A stretch of 8,910 nt of DNA from Candidatus Babeliales bacterium (lineage in GTDB: Bacteria; Babelota; Babeliae; Babelales; JACPOV01), in assembly GCA_020050475.1 (NCBI GenBank), contig JAGVKP010000068.1, positions 1-8,910 of the forward strand, given 5' to 3'. The notes under the pieces are model-generated. The model worked only from the letters and a program-made list of their open reading frames with translations, was not told the origin of the DNA and ran no database searches. A program made the translations under genes and the position numbers. Of the stretch, positions 6,956 to 8,910 are shown in pieces (within the stretch, counting starts at the first letter, position 1; each line of letters starts with the position of its first letter).

Positions 6956-7416
6956 TTTTTCAGCCAGATAACGGTGTTTAAAAAGACCGCAAATGCCACC
7001 CACGCCGCATAGGGCCACAGCAGGATCGCTCCCCATCTTGTGATTGGCCTCATTGCATAGATGAGCGCAACCAGTGAAATAAAAAGCGCTATTGCATCGA
7101 TGATTGCCCAACCAATTAGATGACGGTAAAAAAAGAGATAGCTCCACAGACCGTTCAAGACCGCATTGCTCACAAAAAGAAATGAGATCAGAATGCGATC
7201 TTTTTTGGATTGAGCAGCTTTCCACCACAAGCAAGCGGCAAGCGCGGTCAAGAGATACAAAGCTGTCCAAACGAGGGGAAATACGGAGCGTGGTGGGGTA
7301 AATACTGGTAACGAAATCGTCTGATACCAAGCCATCCCCTGCTGCGTCAGCCAACTACCGATAACCATCGTGCTCAAAACGATGCTCGCTATCACGATGT
7401 ATGCTCTTTTTATCAT
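6952..7416 (-). CDS. tspO: TspO/MBR (peripheral benzodiazepine receptor-like) membrane protein
   Basis: This 154-residue, five-helix membrane protein has the TspO hallmarks: W30-Y31, LP37, TPPRSVFPLVW at 40-50, LNGLWSYLFF at 87-96, and LLWPYAAWV...LN at 132-147. TspO homologues bind porphyrins, haem intermediates and cholesterol-like ligands, and take part in tetrapyrrole and oxidative or light stress responses; the ligand here is unknown. Length is typical. The ATG at 7414-7416 has AAGGA upstream, and that ribosome binding site lies inside the last codons of the small gene at 7418-7588, whose stop is one base from this start. The two are very likely translationally coupled. The 3' end overlaps the ychF stop by four bases, with no terminator between these convergent genes. 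Confidence 0.95.
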   Translation of the reverse strand: MIKRAYIVIASIVLSTMVIGSWLTQQGMAWYQTISLPVFTPPRSVFPLVWTALYLLTALAACLWWKAAQSKKDRILISFLFVSNAVLNGLWSYLFFYRHLIGWAIIDAIALFISLVALIYAMRPITRWGAILLWPYAAWVAFAVFLNTVIWLKN

Positions 7417-7417
7417 T

Positions 7418-7588
7418 TTAGCAATCCTTTTGTTGGATGATAGGTGAAGGCGGCAATGGCGACGGCGGTAATGAAAGAGGCGGTGGATTGCTATGCTCCG
7501 GATTGGTTATATCAGGTAGATCAGTAAGCCCATAGGCAAGACAGGCTGCACCAAGCATACGCAGCAACCGCTGAAAAAGTAAAAACAC
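7418..7588 (-). CDS. Small proline-rich protein with hydrophobic N-terminus, coupled upstream of tspO
   Basis: A 56-codon frame starts at GTG (7586-7588) with an excellent GGGAGG at 7596-7601, seven bases away. An in-frame TGA lies two codons upstream, so the reading frame cannot be longer. The product begins MFLLFQRLLRMLGAACLAYG, a hydrophobic and basic segment that could be a short membrane anchor or uncleaved signal. It continues LTDLPDITNPEH into a proline-rich tail (N-P-P-P-L-S-L-P-P-S-P-L-P-P-S-P) and ends QQKDC. The TAA is separated from the tspO ATG by one base. No family is recognised. A rival ATG four bases upstream, in another frame, gives only about 24 codons. The good ribosome binding site, full use of the gap and tight coupling support a real gene; a leader-type role for tspO is an alternative. 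Confidence 0.7.
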   Translation of the reverse strand: MFLLFQRLLRMLGAACLAYGLTDLPDITNPEHSNPPPLSLPPSPLPPSPIIQQKDC

Positions 7589-7646
7589 GCATCAACCTCC
7601 CTAAAAGCCATTTTTTAAAAACAGAGCGCATACTGCACGTTTTTGA

Positions 7647-7676
7647 GATATAAAACGTTTGAGCGTCAAAAAGCAA
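7647..7676 (-). promoter_or_regulatory. Predicted promoter for the small gene and tspO
   Basis: On the minus strand TTGCTT (7676-7671) and TATATC (7652-7647) are 18 bases apart, with TTATAT as an alternative -10 at 17. The leader to the GTG would be about 50 bases. A 13 bp palindrome occupies the spacer. Confidence 0.35.
7658..7670. promoter_or_regulatory. Candidate operator palindrome in the divergent HspR-like/tspO control region
   Basis: TTTGA-GCG-TCAAA is a perfect 5-base-arm palindrome within the -35/-10 spacer predicted for the tspO transcript. A related direct repeat, ACGTTTTTGAG (7637-7647) and ACGTTTGAG (7655-7663), overlaps it. MerR-family proteins classically bind promoter spacers, and the adjacent divergent gene encodes such a regulator. 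It is not the known HspR HAIR box. Confidence 0.35.
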
Positions 7677-7713
7677 CGATCAAAACAAAGCAGTACACCC
7701 AACCCTTTTTTTC

Positions 7714-7722
7714 TGATATCTT
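7714..7722 (+). promoter_or_regulatory. Possible extended -10 of the HspR-like regulator gene
   Basis: TGATATCTT fits an extended -10 (TGn followed by TATCTT) with no good -35. Between it and the start codon, TGCGC-AAAA-GCGCA (7742-7755) forms a perfect 5-pair hairpin ending five bases before the AAGGAG (7760-7764), which could modulate translation. Confidence 0.25.
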
Positions 7723-7769
7723 AAAAAGAGTTGTCGGCTTGTGCGCAAAAGCGCATTGCAAGGAGTATC

Positions 7770-8249
7770 ATGAGCGCCCTTAAGCGAAAAAAAGGCTTTT
7801 TTTCTATATCTGCGGTTGCCGATATGTTCTCGGTTCACCAGCAGACTATCCGCCTTTATGAAAAAGAGGGGCTTATAACGCCTAAACGATCCACCGGCAA
7901 TACGCGTCTTTTTTCGCAAGAGGACGTTGATCGCCTCGAGCAGATTATCTACCTGACGCACGAACTAGGTATAAATTTGGCGGGCGTCGAAATGGTGCTC
8001 AAGCTCCAAAAGCAGATAAAAAAGTTACAAAAAGAAATTAACTCGGCATTTGCCGCCACCCAGACCCAACTGAGTGCTCAGGGGGAGCAGTTCAAAATAC
8101 AGGCAAAAGAGCGTACCCAACGTCTTCTTGCCTTAAAAAAAGAAAAAACTTCTCAAGAGACCAACGGGTCGCCAGTCACGGCTGAGCAACCGGCTACCGG
8201 TGCACCGATTGTGGATGTTGCACCCTGGCAGGTTTCGTACGAAGATTAA
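7770..8249 (+). CDS. MerR-family transcriptional regulator, HspR-like
   Basis: The 159-residue protein has an N-terminal MerR winged-helix domain. The helix-turn-helix covers about residues 10-35 and includes HQQTIRLYEKEGL, with wing RSTGNTRLFS at 40-49. After that, VDRLEQIIYLTHELGINLAGVEMVLKL (53-79) closely follows HspR, the repressor of dnaK-type heat-shock genes in several phyla. A coiled coil at about 74-120 probably dimerises it. The C-terminal 40 residues are Pro/Thr/Ala-rich with WQVSYED at the end, longer than typical HspR. No Cys cluster suggests metal sensing. I start at ATG 7770 because AAGGAG sits just before it; an in-frame TTG at 7731 has no such support. No chaperone gene is adjacent. 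It is divergent from the small gene and tspO, which it may regulate. Confidence 0.88.
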   Translation: MSALKRKKGFFSISAVADMFSVHQQTIRLYEKEGLITPKRSTGNTRLFSQEDVDRLEQIIYLTHELGINLAGVEMVLKLQKQIKKLQKEINSAFAATQTQLSAQGEQFKIQAKERTQRLLALKKEKTSQETNGSPVTAEQPATGAPIVDVAPWQVSYED

Positions 8250-8330
8250 AGCAGCGCCCTCTTTTTTTTCTCGTTTATTCAAACTATTCAAAAAACAGTA
8301 AAAAACCGGTACATTGATTGGGGAAAACCG

Positions 8331-8348
8331 CCCTTAAAAGCGAAAGGG
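8331..8348 (+). promoter_or_regulatory. Small hairpin covering the Shine-Dalgarno of the 150-residue gene
   Basis: CCCTT (8331-8335) can pair with AAGGG (8344-8348) around an 8-base loop, and the right arm is the ribosome binding site of the ATG at 8355. It has only five pairs, so any effect on translation is likely mild. Confidence 0.3.
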
Positions 8349-8354
8349 ACTTGG

Positions 8355-8807
8355 ATGTCAGTATCACTTTTTGACCAGGAAAACACCCAGTTTGAACTAT
8401 CATATGAGTTTCTTGCCTTACTTAAATGGCTAGCCGAACATGAGGGGGAGCAGCTAAAGAAAATTGTTGTGCGTGCCGTACGCCGTGGATTTAAACCGGA
8501 GCCGCCTTCATCAAAATCGGTTGATGCAGGATTTGTACAGGAAAGCATTGTAAACTTTCTTGAACTCCTTGATACTATTTTGCTGGAAGTTGGGCAGGAG
8601 CACCGTATCAAAAAAGCGGTGGAGCATAATCTTATGCCTGCTGTTGATCGCATAGATGCGCAATCATGCGACACCGATCTTTTGCAAGCAAGTCTTGATA
8701 AGGCAACGCAAAAGCTTGAGCATTTTCCGGATAAAAATCCGAAAGAGCTTTTGTGCGCAGAGCTTATCAAACGCTGGAAGCCGCATAAAGATAATGCACT
8801 GAATTAG
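8355..8807 (+). CDS. Hypothetical soluble protein (150 aa)
   Basis: I recognise no family. The protein has no signal peptide or membrane segment. It looks mainly helical, with an amphipathic N-terminal part (SYEFLALLKWLAEHEGEQLKKIVVRAVRRGF, residues 16-46), a short Pro/Ser linker (PEPPSSKS), a second helical block (VNFLELLDTILLEVGQEHRIKKAVEHNL) and a charged C-terminus. Composition does not indicate an enzyme. Two cysteines (in SCDT and LCAE) are not arranged as a metal site. The ATG has AAGGGA six bases upstream. It lies 105 bases after the HspR-like gene on the same strand with no convincing terminator between, so the two may be co-transcribed. It is followed by a strong hairpin that leads into the next gene. 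Confidence 0.75.
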   Translation: MSVSLFDQENTQFELSYEFLALLKWLAEHEGEQLKKIVVRAVRRGFKPEPPSSKSVDAGFVQESIVNFLELLDTILLEVGQEHRIKKAVEHNLMPAVDRIDAQSCDTDLLQASLDKATQKLEHFPDKNPKELLCAELIKRWKPHKDNALN

Positions 8808-8829
8808 TTCTATTTGACTTGATTTTTTT

Positions 8830-8871
8830 TATCCTCCGTTACAAACTGTACAAGATTTGTAACGGAGGATA
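8830..8871 (+). promoter_or_regulatory. Perfect 16 bp inverted repeat burying the Shine-Dalgarno of the next gene
   Basis: Arm TATCCTCCGTTACAAA (8830-8845) is exactly complementary to TTTGTAACGGAGGATA (8856-8871) around a 10-base loop containing the self-complementary TGTACA. The 3' arm holds GGAGG (8864-8868), the only ribosome binding site of the ATG at 8873, and the 5' arm holds the matching CCTCC. As RNA the stem would block initiation unless opened. Alternatives are a terminator for the gene at 8355, since T runs follow within the next gene's codons, or a DNA operator. Confidence 0.7.
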
Positions 8872-8872
8872 T

Positions 8873-8910
8873 ATGTTTTTAGTACGTTTTTTTTTCTTTG
8901 CAATGCTATC
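8873..8910 (+). CDS. Partial gene with hydrophobic N-terminus, cut by the window edge
   Basis: Twelve complete codons are visible: MFLVRFFFFAML. The ATG lies four bases after a perfect GGAGG, so a real start is likely. The Phe-rich hydrophobic opening with an early Arg suggests a signal peptide or first membrane helix. The ribosome binding site is enclosed in a 16 bp hairpin, which implies controlled translation. Nothing can be said of function. Confidence 0.5.
   Translation, partial: MFLVRFFFFAML

Noticed and set aside
6860..7354. 164-codon minus-strand frame across the ychF end and tspO
   Set aside because: It is in a different frame from the unmistakable TspO and has no start signal.
7731..7769. 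TTG-initiated 13-residue extension of the HspR-like protein
   Set aside because: There is no Shine-Dalgarno, and the region contains a hairpin and the leader. The ATG at 7770 is well supported.
8235..8280. Palindrome TTCGTACGAA and T8 run as a terminator of the regulator gene
   Set aside because: The palindrome has no room for an RNA loop and is separated from the T run. No GC stem sits directly before the T run.
8288..8770. 160-codon minus-strand frame opposite the 150-residue gene
   Set aside because: It is Ser/Cys-rich and antisense, without a ribosome binding site. The plus-strand frame has a good start and normal composition.

Overview
This 8.9 kb window reads as ordinary bacterial chromosome with short intergenic gaps, Shine-Dalgarno-led genes and moderate GC. 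There are no rRNA or tRNA genes, transposases, phage genes or CRISPR arrays. Several genes encode Sec-type signal peptides or multi-span membrane proteins. Many proteins have no recognisable family, and a TspO homologue, an HspR-like regulator and an EamA transporter lie close together. This would fit a reduced, possibly host-associated Gram-negative-type lineage such as Candidatus Dependentiae (TM6). That placement is a guess from protein style, not from a marker gene.

Left part (1-5198), all on the minus strand. In transcription order it holds: a 790-residue exported coiled-coil protein of unknown function (2826-5198); a two-helix DUF378-like membrane protein with a Met/His-rich middle and a Cys-Asp-Cys-Asp-Cys tail (2515-2742); a strong intrinsic terminator; an EamA/DMT permease with a GTG start (1476-2414); an AAA_14/DUF4143 ATPase (118-1374); and the first 26 codons of what looks like an oligopeptide-type ABC transporter ATPase (<1-80). 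The ATPase has a readable promoter whose -10 box sits inside a long imperfect palindrome, which suggests an operator and perhaps autoregulation.

Middle (5199-6955). A 154 bp divergent promoter region separates the coiled-coil gene from a small secreted Lys/Glu-rich protein or lipoprotein (5353-5679). That gene ends at a terminator and is followed by ychF (5843-6955), the Obg-family ATPase/GTPase and the most secure identification in the window.

Right part (6952-8910). tspO (6952-7416, minus) converges on ychF, and the two stop codons overlap. Upstream of tspO is a 56-codon proline-rich gene with a GTG start (7418-7588, minus), short enough to be missed by routine gene calling. Its stop is one base from the tspO start. 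Across a divergent control region lies an HspR-like MerR-family regulator (7770-8249, plus). A 13 bp palindrome falls in the spacer of the predicted promoter for the small gene and tspO, so this regulator may control them. Next come a 150-residue soluble protein of unknown function (8355-8807) and the start of another hydrophobic gene at 8873. The Shine-Dalgarno of that last gene is buried in a perfect 16 bp hairpin, the most striking unexplained element in the window.

I found no convincing new multi-gene system. The noteworthy items are the small gene coupled to tspO, the regulatory palindromes and hairpins, and the unrecognised exported proteins.
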